A stretch of DNA of 43,434 bases, taken from assembly GCA_016744115.1 (NCBI GenBank), contig JADGEZ010000019.1:1-43434 (forward strand), in the 5' to 3' direction. Below the pieces are notes generated by a model. That model saw only the letters and a program-made list of their open reading frames with translations, searched no databases and was not told the DNA's origin. The position numbers were made by a program, and so were the translations under genes. Of the stretch, positions 8,613 through 26,464 are shown piece by piece. The stretch is from Sulfurimonas sp. (lineage in GTDB: Bacteria; Campylobacterota; Campylobacteria; Campylobacterales; Sulfurimonadaceae). Each line of letters opens with the position of its first letter. Position 1 is the stretch's first letter.

Positions 8613-9812
8613 ATGGCAAAAGAAAAATTTGAACGTAATAAACCGCATGTTAATATCGGTACTATTGGTCACGTAGATCATGGTAAAACAACACTAACGG
8701 CGGCTATTACAGCAGTATTAGCAGTTACAAATGGCGCAGAGCTTATGGATTACGATCAAATCGATAACGCTCCAGAAGAAAGAGAACGCGGTATCACTAT
8801 TGCAACTTCACATGTTGAGTATGAGACTGATATCCGTCACTATGCACATGTTGATTGTCCAGGTCACGCGGATTATGTTAAAAACATGATTACTGGTGCT
8901 GCACAAATGGATGGTGCTATTTTAGTTGTTTCAGCAGCTGATGGTCCTATGCCTCAAACTCGTGAGCATATCCTTCTTTCTAAGCAAGTTGGTGTTCCAT
9001 ATATCGTTGTTTTCATGAACAAAGAAGATATGGTTGATGATGAAGAGTTAATGGAGCTAGTTGAAATGGAAATTCGTGAACTTCTAGATATGTATGATTT
9101 TCCAGGTGATGATACTCCAATCACTGCTGGTTCAGCAACGATGGCTCTTGAAGAAGCTAAATCTGGTAGTCTTGGTGAGTGGTCAGACAAAATTATTGCA
9201 CTTATGAAAACAGTTGATGAATATATCCCTGAACCAACTCGTGAAACTGATAAAGATTTCTTAATGCCTGTTGAAGATGTTTTTTCTATCTCTGGTCGTG
9301 GAACAGTTGTTACTGGTCGTATTGAGCGTGGAACAGTGAAAATTGGTGAAGAAATTGAGATTATTGGAATTCGTGATACACAAAAAACTACAGTTACTGG
9401 TATTGAAATGTTCCGTAAAGAGATGGATGAGGGTGTTGCAGGAGATAACTGTGGTATTCTAGTTCGTGGTATTGGTAAGGATGATGTTCAACGTGGTCAA
9501 GTACTTTGTAAGCCAGGTTCAATTACTCCACACACTAAATTTACTGCAGAGATTTATGTTCTAAGTAAAGATGAGGGTGGTCGTCATACTCCATTCTTCT
9601 CCAATTACCGTCCTCAGTTTTATGTTCGTACTACTGATGTTACAGGTGCAATTACATTACCAGAAGGTACTGAGATGGTAATGCCAGGTGATAATGTAAG
9701 TATTACTGCTGAACTTATTCATCCTATTGCAATGGAAAAAGGTACTAAGTTCGCTATCCGTGAGGGTGGTAGAACTGTTGGTGCTGGTGTTGTTGCTGAA
9801 ATATTAGCATAA
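8613..9812 (+). CDS. tuf: Elongation factor Tu
   Basis: A 399-residue GTPase that delivers aminoacyl-tRNA to the ribosomal A site. The G-domain motifs are GHVDHGKT at residues 19-26, DCPGH near 81-85 and NKED near 136-139; domains 2 and 3 follow in full, ending in VVAEILA. The start is the ATG at 8613 after CAGGAGAAC. An in-frame ATG at 8559 lies upstream of the -10 box and is not used. It precedes rpmG, trnW, secE and nusG in the usual bacterial order. A hairpin directly after the stop may partly terminate its transcript and give tuf a higher level than its neighbours. Confidence 0.98.
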   Translation: MAKEKFERNKPHVNIGTIGHVDHGKTTLTAAITAVLAVTNGAELMDYDQIDNAPEERERGITIATSHVEYETDIRHYAHVDCPGHADYVKNMITGAAQMDGAILVVSAADGPMPQTREHILLSKQVGVPYIVVFMNKEDMVDDEELMELVEMEIRELLDMYDFPGDDTPITAGSATMALEEAKSGSLGEWSDKIIALMKTVDEYIPEPTRETDKDFLMPVEDVFSISGRGTVVTGRIERGTVKIGEEIEIIGIRDTQKTTVTGIEMFRKEMDEGVAGDNCGILVRGIGKDDVQRGQVLCKPGSITPHTKFTAEIYVLSKDEGGRHTPFFSNYRPQFYVRTTDVTGAITLPEGTEMVMPGDNVSITAELIHPIAMEKGTKFAIREGGRTVGAGVVAEILA

Positions 9813-9830
9813 TCAAGTATCTATATTTTA

Positions 9831-9870
9831 GCTTGTAGGAACTTTTGGTTCTTACAAGCTTCTAAATTTT
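9831..9870 (+). terminator. Hairpin after tuf, probable (partial) terminator
   Basis: GCTTGTAGGAAC (9831-9842) pairs with GTTCTTACAAGC (9848-9859) over 12 base pairs with one G-U. A weak T-rich tract (TTCTAAATTTT) follows. Without a long U-run, readthrough into rpmG is likely. Confidence 0.6.
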
Positions 9871-9926
9871 AAAATATTTTATTTTGAAATTAGAAAATGT
9901 TAAACAATAACTAAAGGTAAAATAAC

Positions 9927-10079
9927 ATGAGAGAAGCAATTCACTTAGGTTGTGAGAAATGTACAAGACGTAATTATCACACAACAAAAAATAAAAAAAT
10001 TCATACTGAAAAGTTTTCAGTAAGAAAATATTGTAAGTTCTGTAGAGAACATACAAGTCATAAAGAGATGAAACTGTAG
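9927..10079 (+). CDS. rpmG: Large ribosomal subunit protein bL33, zinc-binding form
   Basis: A 50-residue protein with the bL33 pattern MREAIHLGCEKCTRRNYHTT and YCKFCREHTSHKE. Both CxxC pairs (C9/C12 and C36/C39) are present, so this is the zinc-binding (C+) paralogue type. AAAGG precedes the ATG by eight bases. It sits between tuf and tRNA-Trp, the standard location in Campylobacterota. A short GAGC-TTCG-GCTC hairpin lies between its stop and the tRNA. Confidence 0.96.
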   Translation: MREAIHLGCEKCTRRNYHTTKNKKIHTEKFSVRKYCKFCREHTSHKEMKL

Positions 10080-10110
10080 TCATAGTTTTGTTTTGAGCTT
10101 CGGCTCTTAA

Positions 10111-10186
10111 AGGCGTGTAGCTCCAATGGTAGAGCACCGGATTCCAAATCCGGGTGTTGGGAGTTCGAGCCTCTCCACGCCTGCCA
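10111..10186 (+). tRNA. tRNA-Trp(CCA)
   Basis: The acceptor AGGCGTG pairs with CACGCCT, the discriminator is G, and CCA is encoded. The anticodon CCA sits in the loop of GGATTCCAAATCC, and the T-arm has GAGTTCGAGCCTC. It is embedded between rpmG and secE, so its 3' processing shapes the secE leader. Confidence 0.96.
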
Positions 10187-10198
10187 ACATTTATTATG

Positions 10199-10305
10199 AG
10201 TGAATCTTTAGAGATTTATTTATAATAAATGATTTGTCAAGAATAACTTTATTTACACCTAGTGTAAAGTTTACTAAGCGAATTTTTAAGAGATTCACTT
10301 TTTTT
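10199..10305 (+). promoter_or_regulatory. Structured secE leader, candidate attenuator
   Basis: AGTGAATCT (10199-10207) can pair with AGATTCACT (10291-10299), and the second arm runs into T7 (10299-10305). A nested perfect hairpin, TTTACAC/GTGTAAA with loop CTA (10252-10268), lies inside. The secE ribosome binding site follows at once. The layout resembles an intrinsic terminator between trnW and secE-nusG. A TATAAT at 10221-10226 could be a secE promoter inside the same region. Function is inferred from structure only. Confidence 0.45.
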
Positions 10306-10324
10306 GAAAGAGGAAATATATATA

Positions 10325-10504
10325 ATGAATATTAATACACATATTAGAAATGCAAAAGCAGAATTGACTAAGGTTATTTTCCCAACTAAAGGTCAGGTTA
10401 AACAAGCGTACATAGCTGTAATGATAGTTGTTGTAGTAATAGCTTCTTTTTTAGCACTCGTTGATTTACTTATGTCATCAGTTATGACAGCAATTTTAGG
10501 TTAA
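10325..10504 (+). CDS. secE: Preprotein translocase subunit SecE
   Basis: A 59-residue, single-membrane-helix protein of the short SecE type. The amphipathic N-terminal part (NAKAELTKVIFPTKGQVKQA) is followed by a hydrophobic helix (IAVMIVVVVIASFLALVDLL). It clamps the SecY channel in the inner membrane. The start is the ATG at 10325, ten bases after AGAGGA. It lies ten bases before nusG, the near-universal pairing. Confidence 0.93.
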   Translation: MNINTHIRNAKAELTKVIFPTKGQVKQAYIAVMIVVVVIASFLALVDLLMSSVMTAILG

Positions 10505-10514
10505 GGGAGAGATT

Positions 10515-11042
10515 ATGGCTCATCAATGGTATTCAATTCAAACTTATGGAAATGATCGACTTGTTAGAGATGCAATCTTAAATATGATTGAAGAGTTTGC
10601 TTTGCAAGAGTTTATAGAAGAGGTTATTGTTCCAACGGAAGATGTTATAGAAGTAAAAGATGGCAAGAAAAAAGTAACTGAGCGTTCTTTATACTCAGGA
10701 TATGTTTTTGCCAAAATTGACTTGAATACTGAAGTACAACATATGATTCAATCTTTACCAAAAGTATCTGGTTTTATTGGTGAATCAAACATACCGACAC
10801 CTTTGAGCGAACATGATATTAATGTTATTTTAGACCGTATTAATAATCGTGCAGCTCCCAAACCAAAAGTTTATTTTGAAAGTGGAGAAACTGTTCGTAT
10901 TACAGAAGGCTCATTTGCAAACTTTACAGCAACTGTAGATGAATATGATTTAGAACATGGTACATTAAAACTAAATGTATCTATATTTGGAAGAGCTACA
11001 CCAGTAGATATTCCTTATACTCAAGTCGAAAAAATAATTTAA
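10515..11042 (+). CDS. nusG: Transcription termination/antitermination factor NusG
   Basis: A 175-residue protein. The NGN domain opens with [18 protein letters not shown] and contains [16 protein letters not shown] domain near 125-160 holds [20 protein letters not shown], matching the F-x-N-F-x-G region of NusG with small changes. It binds RNA polymerase and couples to Rho or ribosomal S10. GGGAGA precedes the ATG. The gene is followed 19 bases later by rplK. Confidence 0.97.
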   Translation: MAHQWYSIQTYGNDRLVRDAILNMIEEFALQEFIEEVIVPTEDVIEVKDGKKKVTERSLYSGYVFAKIDLNTEVQHMIQSLPKVSGFIGESNIPTPLSEHDINVILDRINNRAAPKPKVYFESGETVRITEGSFANFTATVDEYDLEHGTLKLNVSIFGRATPVDIPYTQVEKII

Positions 11043-11061
11043 ATTTAACAAAGGATATACA

Positions 11062-11487
11062 ATGGCAAAAAAAGTTATGGATTACATAAAACTACATATT
11101 GATGCTGGTAAAGCAAACCCTGCACCACCAGTTGGACCAGCTTTAGGGCAACGTGGTGTGAACATCATGGAATTTACAAAAGCATTTAATGAAACAACAA
11201 AGGATAAGATGGGATTTAAAGTTCCTGTTGTAATTACTGTTTATACAGATAGAAGTTTTACTTTTATCACAAAACAACCACCAGCATCAGCACTACTTTT
11301 AAACAAGGCAGGGCTTAAAAAAGGGACTGACAATCCACTTAAAAATATTGTTGGACAAATCACCAAAGCTCAGTTGATGGAAGTTGTTGAAGCTAAAATT
11401 GCTGATTTAAATACTGACAACAAAGATATGGCTGCGAATACTTTAGCAGGAACGGCTCGTTCAATGGGTATTAAAGTAGTAGATTAA
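11062..11487 (+). CDS. rplK: Large ribosomal subunit protein uL11
   Basis: A 141-residue protein with the L11 signature: [20 protein letters not shown] near the N-terminus, [19 protein letters not shown] in the middle, and a C-terminal RNA-binding domain ending [12 protein letters not shown]. It binds the GTPase-associated centre of 23S rRNA. An AAAGGA ribosome binding site precedes the ATG. Confidence 0.98.
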   Translation: MAKKVMDYIKLHIDAGKANPAPPVGPALGQRGVNIMEFTKAFNETTKDKMGFKVPVVITVYTDRSFTFITKQPPASALLLNKAGLKKGTDNPLKNIVGQITKAQLMEVVEAKIADLNTDNKDMAANTLAGTARSMGIKVVD

Positions 11488-11564
11488 GTCTCTAAGTTAT
11501 GCTAATGATCGCACACCACAGTGATATAAAACAATGTGGAAGAATTACATAAGGAAATTTGAAA

Positions 11565-12257
11565 ATGAGTAAAAGATATAAATCATTATTAGAAAAAATT
11601 GATAATACAAAACAATATACTGTAGCTGATGCAGCCACAATGATGGATACTTTAAAGAGTGCGAAATTTGATGAAACTATTGAAATTGCAATGAATTTAA
11701 ATGTAGATCCACGTCACGCAGACCAGATGGTTCGTGGTGCAATAGTACTTCCTAATGGGACAGGTAAAACAGTTCGTGTAGCAGTATTTGCAAAAGGTGT
11801 TAAAGCTGATGAAGCTAAAGCAGCTGGTGCTGACATTGTTGGAACTGATGACTTAGTTGCTGATATTAAAGCAGGAATATTAAACTTTGATGTAGTTGTT
11901 GCTGCACCAGATTGCATGGGACTTGTTGGGCAAATTGGTCGTATCCTAGGGCCTAAAGGTTTAATGCCAAATCCTAAAACAGGAACAGTAACACCAGATG
12001 TTGCAACTGCTGTCAAAAATGTTAAAGGCGGTCAAGTAACGTTTAGAGTTGATAAAAAAGGTAATATTCATGCAGGTATTGGTAAGGCAAGTTTTGCTAC
12101 TGATAAAATTGCTGAAAATATTACAGCCTTTGTTGTCGCAATCAACAAACAAAAACCTGCATCAGCAAAAGGTCGTTACATCACAAACGCAGCTCTTAGT
12201 TTAACTATGAGTCCATCTATAAAATTTGATCTTTCTGAATTAGCAGATATTAAGTAG
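11565..12257 (+). CDS. rplA: Large ribosomal subunit protein uL1
   Basis: A 230-residue L1 protein. It shows [20 protein letters not shown] near the N-terminus and [20 protein letters not shown] in the middle, and ends [19 protein letters not shown]. In other bacteria L1 also represses its own operon by binding the mRNA. A short CCACA/TGTGG hairpin in the 77-base rplK-rplA gap could be such a site, but this is not established. The start is the ATG at 11565 after AAGGAAATTTGAAA; an in-frame TTG at 11559 is rejected. Confidence 0.97.
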   Translation: MSKRYKSLLEKIDNTKQYTVADAATMMDTLKSAKFDETIEIAMNLNVDPRHADQMVRGAIVLPNGTGKTVRVAVFAKGVKADEAKAAGADIVGTDDLVADIKAGILNFDVVVAAPDCMGLVGQIGRILGPKGLMPNPKTGTVTPDVATAVKNVKGGQVTFRVDKKGNIHAGIGKASFATDKIAENITAFVVAINKQKPASAKGRYITNAALSLTMSPSIKFDLSELADIK

Positions 12258-12264
12258 TTTTTAG

Positions 12265-12407
12265 TGTATCACCGTATGGTGATACATCCTAAAGTTACTC
12301 AATGAAAACCTTCAAAATCTCAAAAATTTATTTTTGTAGCTTTAGAAGGTTGTAGGAACATTATGTTCCTGCCATTATAATGGGCTTTGCTCATTATGAT
12401 GTACAAC
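12265..12407 (+). promoter_or_regulatory. L10-type ribosomal protein leader
   Basis: The 240-base rplA-rplJ gap is rich in structure. A 9-bp perfect hairpin TGTATCACC/GGTGATACA with loop GTAT lies at 12265-12286. Further on, GTTGTA (12349-12354) pairs with TACAAC (12402-12407) and closes a junction with two hairpins: GGAAC/GTTCC (12355-12369) and ATAATGGGC/GCTCATTAT (12377-12397, one G-U). Bacterial rplJ leaders bind the L10-L12 complex to repress translation; the position and branched shape fit this. Sequence homology to the known family was not tested. Confidence 0.6.
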
Positions 12408-12497
12408 AATAGTAACTGCATTTTATGGACTAGAGATATGGGCGTGTATTTATACACTTAATTTCCTGTTGAAGATTGTCTAAAAGGAGAAAAATTT

Positions 12498-12980
12498 ATG
12501 ACAAAAACACAAAAAGCTGAAATTATTGAAGTACTTAGTACTGAATTTAAAGATGTTCAAGCCGTAATCCTATGTGATTACAAAGGTTTAAGCGTTAGCG
12601 ATTTAGAAGAATTAAGATCAATAGCCCGAACTAAAGAAGCAAAAGTTCAAGTTGTTAAAAATACTTTAGCAACAATTGCACTTAAAAATGTTGATTTAGA
12701 AGGTATTGAGATTAAAGATACAAATATTTTTGTTTGGGGCGAAGATTCGGTTGCTACTTCTAAAGTAGTTTCTGAATTTGCTAAGAAAAATGAAAAATTT
12801 GTAATTAAGTCCGCTTATATAGACCGTGAAGTGGCTGATGCTGCGAAAGTTGAAGCATTTGCTAAACTTCCAGGACGAGAAGAGTTACTCGGTATGCTTG
12901 CTGCTACTTGGATGGCTCCAGTTGCGAACTTTACAATCGGACTTAACGCTCTTAAAGAGAAAAAAGAAGAAGCTGCTTAG
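12498..12980 (+). CDS. rplJ: Large ribosomal subunit protein uL10
   Basis: A 160-residue stalk-base protein that carries the L7/L12 dimers and binds 23S rRNA. The N-terminal L10 core (AVILCDYKGLSVSDLEELRS, VQVVKNTLATIAL) is clear, and the C-terminal helix that binds L12 ends LNALKEKKEEAA. AAAAGGAG precedes the ATG by nine bases. It lies behind the structured leader at 12265-12407. Confidence 0.97.
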   Translation: MTKTQKAEIIEVLSTEFKDVQAVILCDYKGLSVSDLEELRSIARTKEAKVQVVKNTLATIALKNVDLEGIEIKDTNIFVWGEDSVATSKVVSEFAKKNEKFVIKSAYIDREVADAAKVEAFAKLPGREELLGMLAATWMAPVANFTIGLNALKEKKEEAA

Positions 12981-13057
12981 CAGATTCTAAAGATTGTCTG
13001 TTAATCAGATTAAAAGGGAAGTTTAAATCGTATTAATGCGATGATCTTCCCGCTGAG

Positions 13058-13126
13058 GGAAACCTAGCATTAGCATTAGGTAAAGGAATTACTTCCTTTA
13101 CCGTACGATTAATGAACAAGGTTTCC
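13058..13126 (+). promoter_or_regulatory. rplJ-rplL intercistronic double stem
   Basis: GGAAACCT (13058-13065) pairs with AGGTTTCC (13119-13126) and encloses a perfect 10-bp hairpin, GGTAAAGGAA/TTCCTTTACC with loop TTAC (13079-13102). It ends 32 bases before the rplL ATG. A structure here may set the extra translation of L7/L12 needed for its higher copy number, or be a processing site. This is inference. Confidence 0.5.
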
Positions 13127-13158
13127 TTAAATTATGTAATAATTAAAGGAATTAAATT

Positions 13159-13530
13159 ATGGCTGTAACTAAAGAAGACGTATTAGAATTTATCTCAGGA
13201 CTTTCAGTATTAGAACTTTCTGAATTAGTAAAAGAATTTGAAGAAAAATTTGGTGTATCTGCACAACCTGTTGCTGTAGCTGGTGGTGCGGCTGCTGGTG
13301 GCGAAGCTGCTGCTGAACAAACAGAGTTTGATGTAGTACTTACTGATGTTGGTGCTAAAAAAATTGCTGTTATTAAAGCGGTTCGTGCTTTAACTGGCTT
13401 AGGGCTTAAAGAAGCAAAAGAAGCTTGTGAAGGTTTACCAAATACAATTAAAGAGGCTGTAGATAAAGATGCTGCACAAGAAGCTAAAACTGCTTTAGAA
13501 GAAGCTGGTGCAGTAGTAGAAGTTAAGTAG
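13159..13530 (+). CDS. rplL: Large ribosomal subunit protein bL12 (L7/L12)
   Basis: A 123-residue acidic stalk protein. The N-terminal dimerisation domain ([20 protein letters not shown]) leads to an Ala/Gly-rich hinge ([17 protein letters not shown]) and a C-terminal domain with [20 protein letters not shown] and [16 protein letters not shown], which recruits translational GTPases. AAAGGAATTAAATT precedes the ATG. The 138-residue frame on the opposite strand is only the shadow of its repetitive codons. Confidence 0.98.
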   Translation: MAVTKEDVLEFISGLSVLELSELVKEFEEKFGVSAQPVAVAGGAAAGGEAAAEQTEFDVVLTDVGAKKIAVIKAVRALTGLGLKEAKEACEGLPNTIKEAVDKDAAQEAKTALEEAGAVVEVK

Positions 13531-13549
13531 CAAAATATATATACTTTGA

Positions 13550-13616
13550 GTTGAGGGTTTTCTCTCAACTTCTGGGCGCTTTTACGAGAGGATTATGTCC
13601 CCTTGTAAAAGTGCCC
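13550..13616 (+). promoter_or_regulatory. rplL-rpoB intercistronic hairpins
   Basis: Hairpin one is GTTGAG (13550-13555) with CTCAAC (13564-13569). Hairpin two is GGGCGCTTTTAC (13574-13585) with GTAAAAGTGCCC (13605-13616), 12 pairs with one G-U. In E. coli the same gap holds an attenuator and an RNase III site that lower rpoBC relative to rplJL. The position suggests the same role here. No U-run follows. Confidence 0.55.
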
Positions 13617-13710
13617 TTATGTCGTTTATAAGCACTATAAAAAATAAGCTCTTCGTTTAGAGCCCTCACATAATCATTCAAGGACGCTTGAACTGATACT
13701 AATTACTTAG

Positions 13711-22378
<8,668 letters not shown>

Positions 22379-22397
22379 TTCTAAGCTTCAATTTTAG

Positions 22398-22425
22398 ATA
22401 TGGGAAATTTCTTCCCATATTTTTA
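22398..22425 (+). terminator. Rho-independent terminator of the tuf/rpl-rpoBC unit
   Basis: ATATGGGAA (22398-22406) and TTCCCATAT (22412-22420) form a perfect nine-pair stem with a five-base loop, followed directly by TTTTTAT. Confidence 0.85.
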
Positions 22426-22491
22426 TATCCCCCTTACCTCTTTTCTACTAATAAGCTAACTTTAATTCATATTTATGTACTATCCTTTGTC

Positions 22492-22497
22492 TATAAT
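22492..22497 (+). promoter_or_regulatory. -10 box of the rpsL-rpsG-fusA operon
   Basis: TATAAT in the context CTTTGTCTATAATTC, between the rpoC terminator and rpsL, 55 bases before the ATG. The gap region is T-rich upstream. The call rests on position and an exact hexamer. Confidence 0.6.
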
Positions 22498-22552
22498 TCT
22501 CTCTAAAGTAGTGAGAATTAAATTCTACTGGAAACTTATATAAAGGAATTGT

Positions 22553-22927
22553 ATGCCTACAATCAATCAACTGATTCGTAATGAGCGTAAACGTGTGATT
22601 AAAAAATCTAAATCCGCTGCTCTATTATCGTGTCCACAGCGTCGTGGTGTATGTACTCGTGTTTATACGACTACACCAAAAAAACCAAATTCAGCTTTAA
22701 GAAAAGTTGCAAAAGTTCGTTTAACTTCAGGTTTTGAAGTTATTTCATATATCGGTGGAGAGGGTCATAATCTTCAAGAACACTCAATCGTACTTGTTCG
22801 TGGTGGTAGAGTAAAAGATTTACCTGGTGTTAAATACCATATCGTTCGTGGTGCATTAGATACTGCTGGTGTTTCTGGTCGTATGGTTGCAAGATCAAAA
22901 TACGGAACAAAAAGACCTAAAAAATAA
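22553..22927 (+). CDS. rpsL: Small ribosomal subunit protein uS12
   Basis: A 124-residue decoding-centre protein. [20 protein letters not shown] and [20 protein letters not shown] are conserved, with wild-type Lys at both classical streptomycin-resistance positions. AAAGGAATTGT precedes the ATG. It is first in a separate operon with rpsG and fusA. Confidence 0.98.
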   Translation: MPTINQLIRNERKRVIKKSKSAALLSCPQRRGVCTRVYTTTPKKPNSALRKVAKVRLTSGFEVISYIGGEGHNLQEHSIVLVRGGRVKDLPGVKYHIVRGALDTAGVSGRMVARSKYGTKRPKK

Positions 22928-22993
22928 ACAATGTTCAATAGCTGCAGGATTAATTTTAAGTAATTAATTTTGAGTAAATTTGAAAAAAATTGA

Positions 22994-23479
<486 letters not shown>

Positions 23480-23494
23480 TTACTATTTTTAAAC

Positions 23495-23576
23495 CTTAAG
23501 AGAGTTTTCTCTCTTAAGAACCCTAATATTGACAGCTCTTTTGTAAATAAATACTAACTTCATTTATAAAAGAGCT
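23495..23576 (+). promoter_or_regulatory. Two strong hairpins between rpsG and fusA
   Basis: Hairpin one is CTTAAGAGAG (23495-23504) with CTCTCTTAAG (23509-23518), ten perfect pairs with a TTTT loop. Hairpin two is AGCTCTTTTGTAAAT (23534-23548) with ATTTATAAAAGAGCT (23562-23576), 15 pairs with one G-U. Neither is followed by a U-run, so they look like processing or regulatory structures rather than terminators. The fusA ATG is 35 bases further on. Confidence 0.6.
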
Positions 23577-23610
23577 TATCTCTGAACAAACTAATAATAA
23601 GGTACTAAAT

Positions 23611-25698
23611 ATGGCAAGAAGTCACAAACTTAATGATGTAAGAAATATCGGTATAGCTGCACACATTGATGCAGGTAAAACAACAACTACAGAAAGAATT
23701 TTATTCTATACTGGTGTTGAGCATAAAATTGGTGAGGTTCATGATGGTGCGGCTACTATGGACTGGATGGAGCAAGAACAAGAAAGAGGTATTACAATTA
23801 CTTCTGCTGCAACTACTTGTGAGTGGAATGGAAAACAGATAAATATTATTGATACTCCAGGTCACGTTGATTTTACTATTGAAGTTGAACGCTCTATGCG
23901 TGTTCTTGATGGTGCTGTTTCAGTATTTTGTGCTGTTGGTGGTGTTCAGCCTCAGTCTGAAACTGTTTGGAGACAAAGAAATCGTTATAAAGTTCCATCT
24001 ATTGTTTTTGTAAATAAAATGGATAGAACGGGTGCAAATTTTTACGAAGTTGAGCGTCAAATTCGTGATCGTTTAAAAGGGAATCCTATGCCTTTTCAAC
24101 TCCCTATCGGTGCTGAAGCTGAGTTTGAAGGTGTTGTAGATTTAGTGAAAATGAAAGAGATTGTTTGGGACGCAGAAGCTGAAATGGGTTCTGCTTATCA
24201 TGAGCAAGATATTCGTGACTCCTTAAAAGAAATTTCAAATGAATACAAAGAAAAAATGCTTGAAACACTTTCAGAGATTGATGGTAATGAAGAGTTTGCT
24301 GAAAAATTCTTAGAAGGTGAAGAGATTTCTCAAGAAGAGGTTAAAGCTGCGATTAAAGCTGCGACTCTTGGTATGCACATTGTTCCAATGACTCCTGGAA
24401 CTGCCTTTAAAAACAAGGGTGTTCAAACCTTACTTGACGCTGTTGTTGATTATTTACCATCACCTGTTGAATCCGCTCCAATTATGGGTACACTTTTGGA
24501 TGATGAAGAGCTAGAAGTTTCTATTCCTTCTGTAGACGATGGTGATTTTGCAGCCTTAGCTTTTAAAATCATGACAGATCCATTTGTGGGTGTTTTAACT
24601 TTTATCCGTGTATATCGTGGTTCTTTAGAGTCTGGTTCTTTTGTACACAATACTACAAAAGACAAAAAAGAGAGAATTGGTCGTATAGTTAAGATGCATG
24701 CTATTAAGCGTGAAGAAGTGAAAGAGATTTACGCTGGTGAAATCGGTGCTGTTATTGGTCTTAAATCAACTACAACAGGTGATACTTTAACAAATGGTGA
24801 AAAAGTAATTTTAGAGAGAATGGAATTTCCAGATCCAGTTATCTCTGTTGCAGTTGAACCAAAAACAAAGGCAGATCAAGAGAAAATGGGTATTGCCTTA
24901 AGTAAACTTGCTGCCGAGGATCCTTCTTTTAGAGTTCACACTGATGATGAAACTGGTCAAACTATTATTTCAGGAATGGGTGAGTTACACCTTGAGATTC
25001 TTGTTGATAGAATGAAAAGAGAATTTTCTGTGAGTGCTGAAGTTGGTGCTCCGCAAGTTTCTTACCGTGAGTCTATCAAAAAAGAAGTAAATCAAGAATA
25101 CAAATATGCAAAACAATCTGGTGGTCGTGGTCAATTTGGTCATGTATACCTAACTGTTAAGCCAGGTGAAGCTGACACTGGTTTTGTATTTACAAATGCT
25201 ATTAAAGGTGGGTCTGTTCCTAAAGAATTTATTCCAGCTGTTAGAAAAGGTTGTGAAGAAGCGATGAGTACAGGTGTTCTTGCTGGATATCCAATGGAAG
25301 ATGTTGATGTAACTTTATATGATGGTTCTTACCATGATGTAGATTCAAATGAAATGGCATTTAAACTTGCGGCTTCTATGGGTTTTAAAGCTGCTTGTCG
25401 TGTTGCTGAGCCTTCAATCTTAGAACCAATGATGAAAGTGGAAGTTGAAGTACCAGAAGAGAATATGGGTGATGTTATCGGAGACCTTAACAGACGCCGT
25501 GGACAAGTAAACTCTATGGGTGATCGTTCAGGCAATAAAATTGTTGATGCTTTTGTTCCTCTCTCTGAGATGTTTGGTTACTCAACTGATCTTCGTTCAG
25601 CAACGCAAGGGCGTGCTACCTACTCTATGGAGTTTGATCACTATGCTGAAGTTCCAAGAAATGTTTCTGAAGAAATTCAGAAAAAAAGAAACGGTTAA
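23611..25698 (+). CDS. fusA: Elongation factor G
   Basis: A 695-residue translocase GTPase with all five EF-G domains. The G motifs are [39 protein letters not shown] and [10 protein letters not shown]. Domains III-V follow with [18 protein letters not shown] and [12 protein letters not shown], ending [11 protein letters not shown]. It promotes ribosome translocation and, with RRF, recycling. AATAAGGTACTAAAT precedes the ATG. It closes the rpsL-rpsG-fusA operon ahead of a terminator. Confidence 0.99.
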   Translation: MARSHKLNDVRNIGIAAHIDAGKTTTTERILFYTGVEHKIGEVHDGAATMDWMEQEQERGITITSAATTCEWNGKQINIIDTPGHVDFTIEVERSMRVLDGAVSVFCAVGGVQPQSETVWRQRNRYKVPSIVFVNKMDRTGANFYEVERQIRDRLKGNPMPFQLPIGAEAEFEGVVDLVKMKEIVWDAEAEMGSAYHEQDIRDSLKEISNEYKEKMLETLSEIDGNEEFAEKFLEGEEISQEEVKAAIKAATLGMHIVPMTPGTAFKNKGVQTLLDAVVDYLPSPVESAPIMGTLLDDEELEVSIPSVDDGDFAALAFKIMTDPFVGVLTFIRVYRGSLESGSFVHNTTKDKKERIGRIVKMHAIKREEVKEIYAGEIGAVIGLKSTTTGDTLTNGEKVILERMEFPDPVISVAVEPKTKADQEKMGIALSKLAAEDPSFRVHTDDETGQTIISGMGELHLEILVDRMKREFSVSAEVGAPQVSYRESIKKEVNQEYKYAKQSGGRGQFGHVYLTVKPGEADTGFVFTNAIKGGSVPKEFIPAVRKGCEEAMSTGVLAGYPMEDVDVTLYDGSYHDVDSNEMAFKLAASMGFKAACRVAEPSILEPMMKVEVEVPEENMGDVIGDLNRRRGQVNSMGDRSGNKIVDAFVPLSEMFGYSTDLRSATQGRATYSMEFDHYAEVPRNVSEEIQKKRNG

Positions 25699-25705
25699 TT
25701 TCTTT

Positions 25706-25733
25706 ATTATCCTCTCTTTTAGGAGAGGATAAT
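25706..25733 (+). terminator. Terminator after fusA
   Basis: ATTATCCTCTC (25706-25716) and GAGAGGATAAT (25723-25733) form 11 perfect pairs with a six-base loop. The following tract is only mildly T-rich (TCTTATATAAAT). Confidence 0.7.
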
Positions 25734-25763
25734 TCTTATATAAATCTACTCTTTGCTTTAATC

Positions 25764-25772
25764 TGCTATAAT
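25764..25772 (+). promoter_or_regulatory. Extended -10 promoter of the gene at 25799
   Basis: TGCTATAAT matches the extended -10 pattern TGnTATAAT. It lies 26 bases before the ATG. Confidence 0.65.
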
Positions 25773-25798
25773 TATAAATAATTAATTATAGGACTTTC

Positions 25799-26464
25799 AT
25801 GAAAAAAATATTACTATTTTTTATTTTCTCTACTACTCTTTTTGCAATTAATCCTAAGGTCTATTCTGCTCTTGGTGATATGATTTATAATAATACAATC
25901 ATAATACAATCATTGAAAAATTCAAAATATTATAATCAGTATGAAGAAGAGATAAATGAGTATGTATTGGATGTTAATGAGACAAGAAAACTTGGATTTG
26001 AGGTTCAATCAGGTAAAAAAAGTGATGAGCATCTAGTGTATCTTCAGAGGCTAAGGAAATTATCTGAGTACGATAATTATTTTAAAAGAATAATTAAGGC
26101 AGATTTTAAAACGGCTATTCAACTAGAGGATAGTAAGCTTTTTATTCTCGTCGTAAATTCCGGTCTATTAAATACAAGTAAAAATAAAGAAAAAATTATG
26201 AACTATTATAAAGCTCATAAAAAATTTATAAAAACTAAGGGAATCATTCAAAAGTATTTGGATGAAATAAAAGCTAAAACACATGTGGTGAAAATATATG
26301 TAAAATCAAAAAAAGAGATAGAAAAAGAAAAAGAACAAAGAATGGAAAAAATAAGAGAAAAAGATAAGATCAAACAAGAAGATTTTAAAAATAAAGTAGA
26401 TAAAGATTATCAAGAAAAGCATAAAGCGATTATAGAAGAACAAGAAAAAGAACTTAATCGTTAA
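25799..26464 (+). CDS. Secreted protein of unknown function with a charged coiled-coil C-terminus
   Basis: A 221-residue protein I do not recognise. It has a clear signal peptide (KKILLFFIFSTTLFA) and a helical middle part containing ALGDMIYNNTIIIQSLKNSK and LEDSKLFILVVNSGLL. From about residue 165 it is almost entirely Lys/Glu-rich (KSKKEIEKEKEQRMEKIREK), predicting a long coiled coil. AGGAC precedes the ATG weakly. It has its own promoter and stands alone between the fusA terminator and a convergent gene. Its stop codon overlaps the stop of the opposite-strand gene by four bases. Confidence 0.75.
   Translation: MKKILLFFIFSTTLFAINPKVYSALGDMIYNNTIIIQSLKNSKYYNQYEEEINEYVLDVNETRKLGFEVQSGKKSDEHLVYLQRLRKLSEYDNYFKRIIKADFKTAIQLEDSKLFILVVNSGLLNTSKNKEKIMNYYKAHKKFIKTKGIIQKYLDEIKAKTHVVKIYVKSKKEIEKEKEQRMEKIREKDKIKQEDFKNKVDKDYQEKHKAIIEEQEKELNR

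Noticed and set aside
13152-13568. 138-residue protein antisense to rplL
   Set aside because: It is a Ser/Ala/Thr-rich shadow of the Ala/Glu-rich rplL codons, with no ribosome binding site or family features.
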